The notes beneath the pieces were generated by a model. That model saw nothing but the letters and a program-made list of their open reading frames with translations. It searched no databases and was not told the DNA's origin. From Deltaproteobacteria bacterium (GTDB taxonomy: Bacteria; Desulfobacterota; Binatia; UBA12015), in NCBI GenBank assembly GCA_003447545.1, contig DLYX01000384.1, positions 1-11,757 of the forward strand: DNA of 11,757 nt, written 5' to 3'. Below, in pieces: positions 1 to 6,753 of this stretch. Position numbers and translations under genes: made by a program. Each line of letters opens with the position of its first letter. Positions within the stretch are counted from its first letter, which is position 1.

Positions 1-1049
1 ACGCCAGCCCAGGCGCCCCGGACCTCGCTTGGATCGATGGGCTGATCAGGCCAGTTCCGGTTGGTGGCCTCGAGTAGATAGTCGACATCCTCGCGGGTGA
101 TCTCCGGTCGCTCTACCGCCTCCGGATAGAATGTATCGGTGGTACCGATCCAGCAGATATCCTCAAAGGGAACGACGAAAAGAATACGCTTGTCCTGCGC
201 TCGCATCACGACAATATCATCGACGGGAAGACGCTCTCGCTCGACCACCAGATGGATTCCCTTGGTCAATTGCATGCGATCATTTGCGGCACCGCCAAGA
301 CGGCGGACCGAATCGACCCACGGGCCGGCTGCATTCACCACGACAGCCGCATTCACATCCAGCGAGCGTCCCGAAAGGTCATCGCGCAGACCAACGACAA
401 GGCCCGCCCTCCGGCTCTGTCCATCGCCGGAGACCGTCAGCGCGGACTCCTGTTCTCGCAGCGCAGTTGCAGGGGCTCGGTTGACGACCCTCGCTCCATA
501 GCGCTTGGCCGATTTCAGAGTTTCCAGTGTCAGGCGGGCATCGTCGGTAATATACTCCGTGTAGACAGCCGATCCCTGCAGTCGGTCCTTGAGTAATCCG
601 GGGATTCGCGCGACCGATTCGTCGCGATCCCAGACTTCATGCAATTCTTCAGCTGGTATTTTCGCCATCTTCTCGAAGGCCCAAAGTCCAGCCCGCAGCT
701 TCATCAAGCCGGCACTTGTCCGGCCGTGAACCGGAAACGCCAGCCGTGCGTGCATTGCGAGGTGCGGAGCAATCTCGGTGAGGCATTTCCGCTCCCGGTT
801 GGCTTCGAGAACCAGATTGATCTCTCCCTGCTCCAGATAACGCAGGCCGCCGTGAATCAATTTGGACGAGCGACTCGAGGTGCCGGAGGCAAAATCTCCT
901 CGCTCAACCAACCCGACGGAGAGTCCCCGCATCGCGGCATCTCGGGCGATACCGGCACCGGTAATTCCACCCCCAACGACGAGAAGGTCGACGCCCTCCG
1001 CTTCCATGGCATCAAGATCCGAAATTCTGGTATCAACTGAAAAACTCAA
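1..1049 (-). CDS. glpD: Aerobic glycerol-3-phosphate dehydrogenase (FAD), C-terminus off the left edge
   Basis: Oxidises sn-glycerol 3-phosphate to dihydroxyacetone phosphate and passes electrons to the quinone pool at the inner face of the membrane. I translated the minus strand by hand: 349 codons, no in-frame stop. The N-terminal FAD-binding Rossmann motif DLLVVGGGITGAGIARDA is followed by the family signatures SSRSSKLIHGGLRYLEQG, NAAGPWVDSVR, TKGIHLVVE and IGTTDTFYP. The family is usually about 500-550 residues, so roughly a third is missing. I chose the TTG at 1049-1047 because GGGAG lies six bases upstream and because TTGA forms a 4-base overlap with the stop of the upstream zincin gene. 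ATG at 1007 is the alternative, with no ribosome site, and would still leave the FAD motif intact. No glpK or glpF is seen here. The family call is very secure and the start moderately so. Confidence 0.94.
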   Translation of the reverse strand, partial: MSFSVDTRISDLDAMEAEGVDLLVVGGGITGAGIARDAAMRGLSVGLVERGDFASGTSSRSSKLIHGGLRYLEQGEINLVLEANRERKCLTEIAPHLAMHARLAFPVHGRTSAGLMKLRAGLWAFEKMAKIPAEELHEVWDRDESVARIPGLLKDRLQGSAVYTEYITDDARLTLETLKSAKRYGARVVNRAPATALREQESALTVSGDGQSRRAGLVVGLRDDLSGRSLDVNAAVVVNAAGPWVDSVRRLGGAANDRMQLTKGIHLVVERERLPVDDIVVMRAQDKRILFVVPFEDICWIGTTDTFYPEAVERPEITREDVDYLLEATNRNWPDQPIDPSEVRGAWAG

Positions 1050-1441
1050 TATCCTCTCCCTCGCAGGTGGCGATCATCGAACCCGAAATGATGCCCGAGT
1101 TCATGAATCAGTGTCCGCCTCACTTCCCGCCGAAGATGATACTCATCTCGATGCGCGTCTGTCAGCGTTTCATAATAAAGTACGATACGATCTGGCAGCA
1201 TCGGAAAATCGCTGCCGCGTTCGATCGGCGGGACACCCTCGTAAAGACCAAACAGGCTGCCTTCCCGGCGCGCCAGTCCCAAGGATTTCAGAACCTCGTC
1301 GGAGGGTGCGTCCTCGATAACGATTTCGACATTGCGAATGGACTCCTGCACAGAGGACGGAATCCCGTCCAGTGCCTGCGTCACCAGCGCTCGAAAGCGG
1401 GATCGTGAAATCCAGGACGTGGCTCGTGCTGTCTCTTCCAC
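1046..1441 (-). CDS. Small zincin-like metallopeptidase family protein (HExxH, PF06262 type)
   Basis: A 131-residue cytosolic protein with no signal peptide or membrane segment. Residues 113-122 read HELGHHFGFD: His113, Glu114 and His117 form the zinc-binding HExxH, followed by the Gly-Phe-Asp seen in the short bacterial 'zincin-like metallopeptidase' family. The length (about 110-140) and the N-terminal pattern (FRALVTQALDGIP, then NVEIVIEDAP) also fit that family. Its substrates are not known, so a peptidase role is inferred from the motif. The start is GTG at 1441-1439: the next codons upstream in frame include a TAG, and only a weak GAGA lies before it. The stop overlaps the glpD TTG start by four bases, which implies one transcript and coupled translation. 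Confidence 0.85.
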   Translation of the reverse strand: MEETARATSWISRSRFRALVTQALDGIPSSVQESIRNVEIVIEDAPSDEVLKSLGLARREGSLFGLYEGVPPIERGSDFPMLPDRIVLYYETLTDAHRDEYHLRREVRRTLIHELGHHFGFDDRHLRGRGY

Positions 1442-1477
1442 GTTCTCAGTCTAGCACAGAATGGGTCGGTGCTGCCG

Positions 1478-1660
1478 CTATCGAGAAAGTACGCCACCGC
1501 TCGATCTGAGGTCGAAATGCTCGGACAAGAACCCAAGCGCGGCACCATCGACCAGATATCGGAACGATCCACCCCGGCTGGACCCGAAGAATCGGTCGGT
1601 AAAGATGAGGAAGTCAGGGGCGCCGGGGGGCGGCGCCCCTTCTACCGTAAAAAAAGCCAA
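1478..1660 (-). CDS. Possible 60-residue ORF, unrecognised
   Basis: The 246 bases between the haem-type gene and the zincin hold one candidate, starting with TTG at 1660-1658 and ending in TAG at 1480-1478. A GAGG sequence lies seven bases upstream. The protein would begin MAFFTVEGAPPPGAPD and carries a Phe/Arg-rich middle (FLIFTDRFFGSSRGGSFRYL). I recognise no domain. It is in the same frame as the upstream gene, just past its TAA, so it could also be a decayed C-terminal extension of that gene. The Pro/Gly/Ala stretch comes from a GC hairpin at 1616-1640, which argues that part of this frame is not selected as protein. Low confidence. Confidence 0.22.
   Translation of the reverse strand: MAFFTVEGAPPPGAPDFLIFTDRFFGSSRGGSFRYLVDGAALGFLSEHFDLRSSGGVLSR
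1616..1640. repeat. Strong GC hairpin (9-bp stem, 7-base loop)
   Basis: AGGGGCGCC pairs perfectly with GGCGCCCCT around the loop GGGGGGC. It lies downstream of the haem-type gene (stop at 1688) on the minus strand. No T tract follows it in that direction; the run of seven Ts is on the wrong side, before the stem. It is therefore not a textbook intrinsic terminator. It could attenuate or stabilise the 3' end of the upstream message. Confidence 0.45.
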
Positions 1661-1687
1661 ATCCCTTCCTCGCAGATGGCCCTCGGG

Positions 1688-2140
1688 TTAATGCAAATCT
1701 TCCATCGCGGGTCGCGTATGCTCCGACACCAGATGAGTCTCATCCTCGTGCCGTCGCGCGATCCCGCGGACTTCGTTGGCCTGCTCCTGCGCTTCGGCGC
1801 CGGCCAGTTGGTCAAAGGTCAGAACGACGGAGGGACCGCCCTGGTCTGCCAAAAAGCTGATCGTCGGGGCCTCATGAGCGTATTGATGACGCTCGCAGAA
1901 GCGCACACGAGCGATATCCGCGCAGCATAAATGAATGTGGAATTTCTTGTTTACGATATGAATCCAGCCGTCCCGCACCTGCAGGTCGGCGAGGTCGGCA
2001 AAAAGCTCCGAGGCACCAAGGGCGTTCCGCAGGATAATCCTCGCCTGACCAAGAAACCGCATTTCCTCGACGAGGTCTTCGATATAACGCCCGTCCTTGA
2101 TGCTGTTTTCTTCAGATTCGCCGTGGCCACAAACACTCAC
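1688..2140 (-). CDS. HemS/ChuX-like haem-utilisation domain protein
   Basis: A 150-residue soluble protein. The central part (about residues 58-110: GWIHIVNKKFHIHLCCADIA, then TISFLADQGGPSVVLTFD) resembles the repeat in HemS/ChuS haem-degrading proteins and in the single-domain ChuX/HutX haem carriers (GW.H....F.LHL...I..A, then a strand with F...G). Length also fits ChuX/HutX (about 160), not the two-repeat HemS (about 340). His61, His68 and His70 are possible haem ligands, but I cannot say which would bind. The start is GTG at 2140-2138 with a weak site (GGATAG) in front. A Fur-box-like sequence lies 22-40 bases upstream, which independently supports an iron or haem role. The match is from memory of the family pattern, so the fold call is moderate and any enzymatic role is unproven. 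Confidence 0.6.
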   Translation of the reverse strand: MSVCGHGESEENSIKDGRYIEDLVEEMRFLGQARIILRNALGASELFADLADLQVRDGWIHIVNKKFHIHLCCADIARVRFCERHQYAHEAPTISFLADQGGPSVVLTFDQLAGAEAQEQANEVRGIARRHEDETHLVSEHTRPAMEDLH

Positions 2141-2161
2141 GGTATTGTTTCTATCCTATTT

Positions 2162-2180
2162 GAATATGAATATCAATATC
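2162..2180 (-). promoter_or_regulatory. Fur-box-like operator in the divergent haem/P450 region
   Basis: On the minus strand this reads GATATTGATATTCATATTC, matching 15 of 19 positions of the classical Fur box GATAATGATAATCATTATC (14 of 19 on the plus strand). It sits in a short AT-rich island in otherwise GC-rich DNA. For the haem-type gene a possible promoter brackets it: -35 TTCACA (2189-2184), 17-bp spacing, weak -10 TATTCA (2166-2161). That is the usual place for a Fur repressor site. It also lies 83 bases before the P450 start on the other strand, so both genes could respond. Inference from sequence alone. Confidence 0.55.
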
Positions 2181-2242
2181 ATTTGTGAACCTTCTGCACT
2201 TTGACTCCGATTTTTTGATTTCCGGACGACAACACCGCGGAA

Positions 2243-2269
2243 TTGCCATAGGCAAGGAGGCTATGGCAA
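2243..2269 (+). promoter_or_regulatory. Inverted repeat enclosing the P450 ribosome site and start codon
   Basis: TTGCCATAG (2243-2251) and CTATGGCAA (2261-2269) are perfect 9-bp complements around the loop GCAAGGAGG. In mRNA the Shine-Dalgarno AAGGAGG (2254-2260) would be displayed in the loop while the ATG (2263-2265) is locked in the stem. A competing small hairpin, TTGCC (2243-2247) with GGCAA (2251-2255), would release the ATG, so two exclusive folds are possible. As DNA the same repeat could be an operator for a dimeric regulator. The repeat is directly visible; the function is inference. Confidence 0.5.
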
Positions 2270-3450
2270 CGGTGACCTTCGAGCCGCGCAGCGGCCCAAG
2301 CTGGAGAGATCCATTCCCGATGTACAAGGCGATGCGAGATCATGGCCCCATTCTCCACGTACCCAAGGGAGATTACTGGGTTTTATCCCGCTTTGAGGAG
2401 ATCTGGCAGGCGGCTCGCGACACCGAAACCTTTTCATCAGCCTCCGGCCTGACAACAACTTACGGCGATATGGAAGCGATGAACCTGGCGCCGACGATGG
2501 TCATGATGGACCCGCCCCGTCATACTGATTTTCGCAAATTGGTCAGCGCCGGCTTCACGCCTCGCAAGGTACAGGCGCTCGAACCTGCGATGCGGTCGTA
2601 TGTAGTTGAAAAAATTGAGGAAATGCGCGGCAAGGGCTCCTGTGATTTTGTCGAAGGGCTCGCGCGCCCTCTCCCCTGCTGGGTCGTGGCCAACTATCTC
2701 GGCGTGCCCATTGAAGATCGGCCTCTCTTCGACGACTGGACCCATGCAATTGTCGGCGGCAGCGCCGAAGGGAATCTTCTGGATGCCGGCGGCGGCGCTG
2801 CAGCTGTAGGCGAGCTCTATGAATATTTCACCGCGTTGGTCGAGCAGAAACGGAGCCACCCCGGAGACGATATGGTCTCGGAGCTGATTGCTTCGAAGTT
2901 GGAAGGAAACCCGCTGGGGATCCTCGAAATCCTGGGCTACGCCTTCGTCATGATCACCGGCGGCAACGACACCGCCACCGGCTTGCTCGCGGGCGCCGCT
3001 GAACTTCTGACCACCTACCCCGAGCAGCGCCAGAAGCTGATTGATGATCCGGGTAAAATTGCCAATGCGGTCGAGGAACTGCTTCGCCTCACATCCCCCG
3101 TCCAGGGACTCGCGCGGACCCTCACCCGTGACGTTGAGATCGATGGCCAGAAAATTCCTGCGGGTCGCAAGGTGCTGCTGCATTACGGATCCGGCAATCG
3201 TGACGAACGTGAATTCGGACCCACCGCGAGCGATTTCGACGTTGATCGTAAAATTGACAGAATTCTCACCTTCACCATCGGCCCCCATTATTGTCTCGGG
3301 GCTGCGGCCGCACGAATGCAGGGCCAGATCGTTCTCGAGGAACTCCTACAGCGATGCCCGAACTTCTCCGCCGACGTGGCCGCAGGAGAATTCGCGCGCG
3401 GTGCGGTCGTGCGTCGCCACGAAGCCCTTCCTCTGACGACGGCCCCCTGA
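2263..3450 (+). CDS. Cytochrome P450, bacterial class I type
   Basis: A soluble 395-residue haem-thiolate monooxygenase that would insert one oxygen atom into a substrate using electrons from a ferredoxin and its reductase. Neither partner is encoded in the window. Key parts in order: MDPPRHTDFRKLVSAGFTPRKV (residues 82-103, typical C-helix region), I-helix GGNDTATG (233-240, oxygen-activating Thr237), K-helix ExxR as E272-LL-R275, and the haem loop FTIGPHYCLG (337-346) with axial Cys344. No membrane anchor. The ATG at 2263 has a perfect AAGGAGG only two bases upstream, an unusually short spacing, and is held in an inverted repeat. The open frame extends further upstream but without family-like sequence. 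The substrate cannot be read; the closest feel is the lipid/terpenoid-type P450s of actinobacteria and proteobacteria. The SMP-30-like gene follows after 37 bases and is probably co-transcribed. Confidence 0.94.
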   Translation: MATVTFEPRSGPSWRDPFPMYKAMRDHGPILHVPKGDYWVLSRFEEIWQAARDTETFSSASGLTTTYGDMEAMNLAPTMVMMDPPRHTDFRKLVSAGFTPRKVQALEPAMRSYVVEKIEEMRGKGSCDFVEGLARPLPCWVVANYLGVPIEDRPLFDDWTHAIVGGSAEGNLLDAGGGAAAVGELYEYFTALVEQKRSHPGDDMVSELIASKLEGNPLGILEILGYAFVMITGGNDTATGLLAGAAELLTTYPEQRQKLIDDPGKIANAVEELLRLTSPVQGLARTLTRDVEIDGQKIPAGRKVLLHYGSGNRDEREFGPTASDFDVDRKIDRILTFTIGPHYCLGAAAARMQGQIVLEELLQRCPNFSADVAAGEFARGAVVRRHEALPLTTAP

Positions 3451-3468
3451 CCTAGGCACCCCTTCCCG

Positions 3469-3482
3469 AACCGACGTCGGTT
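3469..3482. promoter_or_regulatory. 14-bp perfect palindrome before the SMP-30-like gene
   Basis: AACCGACGTCGGTT is its own reverse complement and lies between the P450 stop (3450) and the ATG at 3488. No Shine-Dalgarno sequence is visible between it and the start. It could be an operator or a small hairpin limiting translation of the second gene. Function is inference. Confidence 0.35.
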
Positions 3483-3487
3483 TGCGT

Positions 3488-4339
3488 ATGGTGATTCGCA
3501 TGAATGTGATCGCCGAGGGCTTTGCTTTTCTGGAGGGACCGCGGTGGCGCGAAGATTCCCTCTATTTTTCGGATATGCATAGCGAAGCAGTTTTTCGCTG
3601 GTGCGAAGGCAAAGGCGTCGAGAAAGTCGTCGAAGTCAGGGAACGCCCTTCCGGATTGGGATGGGATCCTCAGGGGAGACTCCTGATCGTCTCGATGAGA
3701 AATCGCTCGCTGCTGCGCTGGGACGGTTCGCAGCTGGAAACCGTGGCCGACCTTTCCTCAATCGCCACTTTCGATACCAACGATATGGTCGTGGACGCGC
3801 GCGGCGGCGCGTATATCGGGAACTTCGGCTCGAGCATCGAGGGAGAGGGAACGGTTTTCCCCGATCCAGCAAAACTCGCCTACGTCTCCCCCGACGGACA
3901 GGCCCGGGTGGTCGCCGAAGATCTCCTCTTTCCCAATGGCTCGGTGATTACACCCGATGGCAAAACACTGATCGTCGGCGAGACCTTCGCCGGACGAATG
4001 ACAGCTTTTGATATTCGGTCCGACGGAAGTCTGGAAAACCGCCGCATATGGGCGGAGATGACGGGCCGGGCACCCGATGGTTGCTGCCTGGACGACGAAG
4101 GGGCGGTCTGGGTAGCCAGCCCCACCACCAATGATTTCGTCCGAGTGCGCGAGGGTGGCGAGATTCTGGATAGAATCGAGGTCGACCGCATGGCGATCGC
4201 CTGCACTCTCGGCGGTCCCGATGGGCGGTCCCTCTTTCTCCTCACCTCCAAAACGACCGAGAGTGCCGAGGCTCGCAGGGCGAAAAGTGCGCGCATCGAG
4301 GAGCATCGAGTTCAGGTCCCCAGCGGCAATAGTCCCTGA
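3488..4339 (+). CDS. SMP-30/gluconolactonase/LRE-like six-bladed beta-propeller protein
   Basis: A 283-residue protein of the SMP-30 family: calcium- or zinc-dependent lactonases and related esterases that open sugar or other lactones. The three metal ligands of the family are present in expected places: Glu16 in FLEGPRW, Asn150 in FPNGSV and Asp197 in APDGCCLD. Repeated blade patterns (LYFSDMHSEAVFRW, GWDPQGRLLIVSMRNRSLLRW, NDMVVDARGGAYIGNFG) run through it. Length matches the family (about 280-300). ATG 3488 is taken as the start; ATG 3500 (beginning MNVIAEGFAFLEGPRW) fits the usual N-terminus equally well, and neither has a clear ribosome site. No signal peptide, so cytosolic. It follows the P450 by 37 bases, which suggests it might hydrolyse a lactone or ester made downstream of the oxygenase, but that is only context. 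Confidence 0.86.
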   Translation: MVIRMNVIAEGFAFLEGPRWREDSLYFSDMHSEAVFRWCEGKGVEKVVEVRERPSGLGWDPQGRLLIVSMRNRSLLRWDGSQLETVADLSSIATFDTNDMVVDARGGAYIGNFGSSIEGEGTVFPDPAKLAYVSPDGQARVVAEDLLFPNGSVITPDGKTLIVGETFAGRMTAFDIRSDGSLENRRIWAEMTGRAPDGCCLDDEGAVWVASPTTNDFVRVREGGEILDRIEVDRMAIACTLGGPDGRSLFLLTSKTTESAEARRAKSARIEEHRVQVPSGNSP

Positions 4340-4349
4340 CGCGCTTGCG

Positions 4350-4361
4350 CCCCGGCCGGGG
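4350..4361. repeat. 12-bp palindrome between the SMP-30-like gene and selC
   Basis: CCCCGGCCGGGG lies 11 bases after the SMP-30-like stop and 33 bases before the tRNA. It could slow transcription leaving the upstream gene, but no T tract follows. A weak promoter for the tRNA (TTGCGC at 4345, TACCCT at 4369) would overlap it; I rate that as a guess. Confidence 0.25.
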
Positions 4362-4393
4362 AGACCCATACCCTAGAGCTATTCGTTTTGAAT

Positions 4394-4490
4394 GGAGGGG
4401 GATGCGGGCCGGTGCCCGCCGCGGTCTTCAAAACCGTTAGAGCGCCATATACATGGGGCTGGATGGTTCGACTCCATCCCTCCTCCGCCA
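4394..4490 (+). tRNA. selC: tRNA-Sec (UCA), with encoded CCA
   Basis: Selenocysteine tRNA, which decodes UGA together with SelB and a SECIS hairpin. I folded it by hand. The 8-bp acceptor stem GGAGGGGG/CCTCCTCC (one G-T pair) is diagnostic of tRNA-Sec. The D arm has a 6-bp stem GCGGGC/GCCCGC with a 4-base loop, again tRNA-Sec-specific. The anticodon stem carries the loop CTTCAAA, anticodon TCA at 4428-4430. The long variable arm (about 4441-4460) pairs AGC-CCAT with ATGG-GCT with one mismatch and an ATAC loop. The T arm is GATGG/CCATC with loop TTCGACT, followed by discriminator G4487 and CCA at 4488-4490. No selA, selB, selD or selenoprotein is encoded in the window. The MATE gene begins 41 bases downstream. 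Confidence 0.97.
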
Positions 4491-4511
4491 AACGTACCTG
4501 ATCGGGAAGGA

Positions 4512-4525
4512 TCGGCTCGAGCCGA
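4512..4525. promoter_or_regulatory. 14-bp perfect palindrome between selC and the MATE gene
   Basis: TCGGCTCGAGCCGA is its own reverse complement, ends six bases before the MATE ATG (4532) and occupies the place where a Shine-Dalgarno sequence would be expected. It could be a regulator site, a hairpin affecting MATE translation or a 3' boundary for the tRNA transcript. No T tract follows, so it is not a classical terminator. Confidence 0.35.
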
Positions 4526-4531
4526 GAAACC

Positions 4532-5962
4532 ATGTCGAACGACCCACAAACCCCGGCGGCCACTCCGCCGCCAATGCCTTCGGTCCGAGAGGAGTTTACC
4601 GGCCTCGCGCGTCTGGCAACCCCGGTTGTGATCGCCGAATTGGGGTGGATGGGCATGGGCTTGGTCGATACGGCCATGGTCGGCCAGGTATCTCCGATCG
4701 CGATGGGTGCTGTGGCTGTTGGAAGCAACGTCTTTTTTCTTTTCATGGGAGGCGGACTCGGGTTTCTTTTCGGCCTCGACACGGTCGTGGCTCAGGCGAT
4801 CGGCGCGGGTCGCATCCAGGAAGCCCATCGGTCCCTGATTCAGGGGCTCATTCTGGCGCTGGTTTCCTCCTTGCTCCTGACCCTGTGCATGTTCGTGTCG
4901 GCAATGAACCTGGAGTATGTCGGCATCCCGGCAGAGGTCCTGCCTTACGCCCAATCCTATTTATGGATCACCGCCTTGAGCATGCCGGCGCTTTCGATCT
5001 TCATGGCCCTAAGGCGCTATTTGCAAGCCATGAATCTCGTCGGCGCCTTTATGGTGATCGTGTTGGTCGCCAATATCCTCAATGCTCTGGTCAATTGGGT
5101 TCTTGTCTTCGGTCACTGGGGTTTTCCTGCAATGGAAGCCAGTGGATCCGCTTGGGCAACGGTGATCTCACGAGCCTTCATGATGATCGCACTCGCGATC
5201 TACACAATCGCCCACGCGCGCCACAAGCAGACCGGACTTCTCCAGACACCTCTGCGAGTGGAGATGCCTCTGCTCCTCCGGATCACCCGGATCGGACTAC
5301 CCGCCGGTGGTCAATTCCTTCTGGAAACAGGTTTTTTCAATATCGCGGCGCTCATGGCCGCACGGCTGGGCCCATTACCGCTGGCGGCGCATCAAGTCGC
5401 CATCACCGTTGCCGCCTTTTCCTTTATGGCGCCTCTGGGCATTTCCTCGGCAACCGCCGTTCGTGTAGGGCAGGCTGTCGGGCGAGGAGATGCCCCCGGT
5501 GCCAGACTCGCCGGCCGGACGGCCCTGACCTCGGGCGGGGTTTTGATGCTCGGCTTTGCCGTGATCTTCCTGACCCTCGGGCGGGAAATTGCCGCTATCT
5601 TCACGTCCGATACGGAGGTAATCGCCATCGCCGCCAGCATCTTCGTCGTCGCCGGGGCCTTCCAACTCTTCGATGGACTTCAGGTGATCGCCGTCGGTGC
5701 CCTGCGCGGACTGAGAGAAACGCGGATCCCGGTCGTGATCGGTGCCTTTGCCTATTGGGTCGTCGGGATCTCCTTGGCGACGATCTTGGCTTTCCACCAG
5801 AATTTGGGCGTACTCGGCCTCTGGTATGGCTTTATCGCCGGCCTGGCTGTGGCCGCCGTCGCCTTGCTCTGGGTGTGGAACCGTCAGGCAAGAAACCCCC
5901 TGCAGCATCGAATTACGACATCGAACACCACTGGACTCGACCCCGGGCAACCTGCTGGCTAG
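4532..5962 (+). CDS. MATE family (NorM-like) multidrug/cation antiporter
   Basis: A 476-residue inner-membrane protein that would export drugs or other organic cations in exchange for sodium ions or protons. Twelve hydrophobic segments can be followed from about residue 25 to 455 in the two-bundle MATE pattern. Near the N-terminus is the family signature LARLATPVVIAELGWMGMGLVDTAMVGQ (quoted in part: PVVIAELGWMGMGLVDTAM), then GLGFLFGLDTVVAQAIGAGR; the second half has the matching LPAGGQFLLETGFFNIAALM, LAAHQVAI and GISSATAVRVGQAVGRG. Length is normal. The start ATG has only a weak GAG in front, inside a palindrome. rpe begins nine bases after the stop, so the two are very likely on one transcript. 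The substrate cannot be told. Confidence 0.93.
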   Translation: MSNDPQTPAATPPPMPSVREEFTGLARLATPVVIAELGWMGMGLVDTAMVGQVSPIAMGAVAVGSNVFFLFMGGGLGFLFGLDTVVAQAIGAGRIQEAHRSLIQGLILALVSSLLLTLCMFVSAMNLEYVGIPAEVLPYAQSYLWITALSMPALSIFMALRRYLQAMNLVGAFMVIVLVANILNALVNWVLVFGHWGFPAMEASGSAWATVISRAFMMIALAIYTIAHARHKQTGLLQTPLRVEMPLLLRITRIGLPAGGQFLLETGFFNIAALMAARLGPLPLAAHQVAITVAAFSFMAPLGISSATAVRVGQAVGRGDAPGARLAGRTALTSGGVLMLGFAVIFLTLGREIAAIFTSDTEVIAIAASIFVVAGAFQLFDGLQVIAVGALRGLRETRIPVVIGAFAYWVVGISLATILAFHQNLGVLGLWYGFIAGLAVAAVALLWVWNRQARNPLQHRITTSNTTGLDPGQPAG

Positions 5963-5971
5963 AACCTTCTC

Positions 5972-6643
5972 ATGGCCTCCAGCGCGCGCATTGCCCCGTC
6001 GATTCTCTCTGCCGATTTCAGCATTCTGGGGGACGAAGTCCGCCGTGTCGAAGCCGGCGGTGCCGATATCATTCATGTCGATGTGATGGACGGCCATTTC
6101 GTGCCCAACCTGACGATCGGGCCTCTGGTGGTCAACTCGCTTCGACCGGTCACCGATCTGGAACTGGACGTTCATTTGATGATCGAGAAGCCCTGGGACT
6201 ATATCCCGGAATTCGCCAAAGCCGGGGCCGATTCGATCACCGTTCATATCGAGACCTGCCCGGATCCCATCGACGTCATCCAACAGATTCACGATCTCGA
6301 CAAACGCGCCGGGATCACCCTTTGCCCGCGAACACCGATCGAATCGATTCAAGCTGTCGCAGGAATGGTCGAGAGAGTTTTGATCATGAGCGTGGAACCT
6401 GGTTTTGGCGGGCAAAGTTTCATGCCCGACCAACTCGACAAAGTCCGCACGCTGGTCGATTGGCGCGACGCCGAGGGACACCATTACGACATCGAGATCG
6501 ACGGCGGCATCAAGGCCCATAACGCGGCTGCGTGCGCCGCCGCAGGTGTTGAGGTCTTTGTGGCGGGTTCCGCGGTCTTCGACGCCGATGACTATCAAAC
6601 CTCGATCACGGCGCTCCGTAATCACGCAACCAGCGACGCCTGA
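5972..6643 (+). CDS. rpe: Ribulose-phosphate 3-epimerase
   Basis: Interconverts D-ribulose 5-phosphate and D-xylulose 5-phosphate in the pentose phosphate pathway; a cytosolic (beta/alpha)8 barrel. At 223 residues it has the normal length. Family signatures are in order: APSILSADF (residues 8-16), HVDVMDGHFVPNLTIG (35-50; metal ligand His35, catalytic Asp37), DVHLMIEKP (66-74; metal ligand His68), MSVEPGFGGQSF (139-150) and EIDGGI (175-180; catalytic Asp177). One oddity: the usual NPATP motif reads CPRTP (118-122), which I note but cannot interpret. It follows the MATE gene by nine bases with no strong ribosome site (CTAGAACC), consistent with co-translation. Confidence 0.97.
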   Translation: MASSARIAPSILSADFSILGDEVRRVEAGGADIIHVDVMDGHFVPNLTIGPLVVNSLRPVTDLELDVHLMIEKPWDYIPEFAKAGADSITVHIETCPDPIDVIQQIHDLDKRAGITLCPRTPIESIQAVAGMVERVLIMSVEPGFGGQSFMPDQLDKVRTLVDWRDAEGHHYDIEIDGGIKAHNAAACAAAGVEVFVAGSAVFDADDYQTSITALRNHATSDA

Positions 6644-6753
6644 CGACCTCTTTCCCGAAGTTCCTTGTCTCGCTTCATCTGGGGAAACTGCCCGGCACAA
6701 ATCGCGGTCTTGACCCCGGGGGCGTTGTCCTCAAGGCTGAGAAGCTAGAGCTC

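Noticed and set aside
1616..1640. Intrinsic terminator for the haem-type gene
   Set aside because: The T run is on the 5' side of the stem for minus-strand transcription, and no T tract follows on the plus strand either.
2437..3288. A 283-codon open frame antisense to the P450 gene
   Set aside because: Opposite strand of a certain P450; composition typical of an antisense frame.
4453..6522. A 689-codon open frame on the plus strand overlapping selC, the MATE gene and rpe
   Set aside because: Its translation is Arg/Gly/Ser/Pro-rich without domains and starts inside the tRNA. The other frames carry unmistakable MATE and Rpe proteins, so this is a GC-driven shadow.
5375..6700. A 441-codon open frame antisense to the MATE gene and rpe
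   Set aside because: It lies wholly opposite two well-supported genes and shows no recognisable domain.
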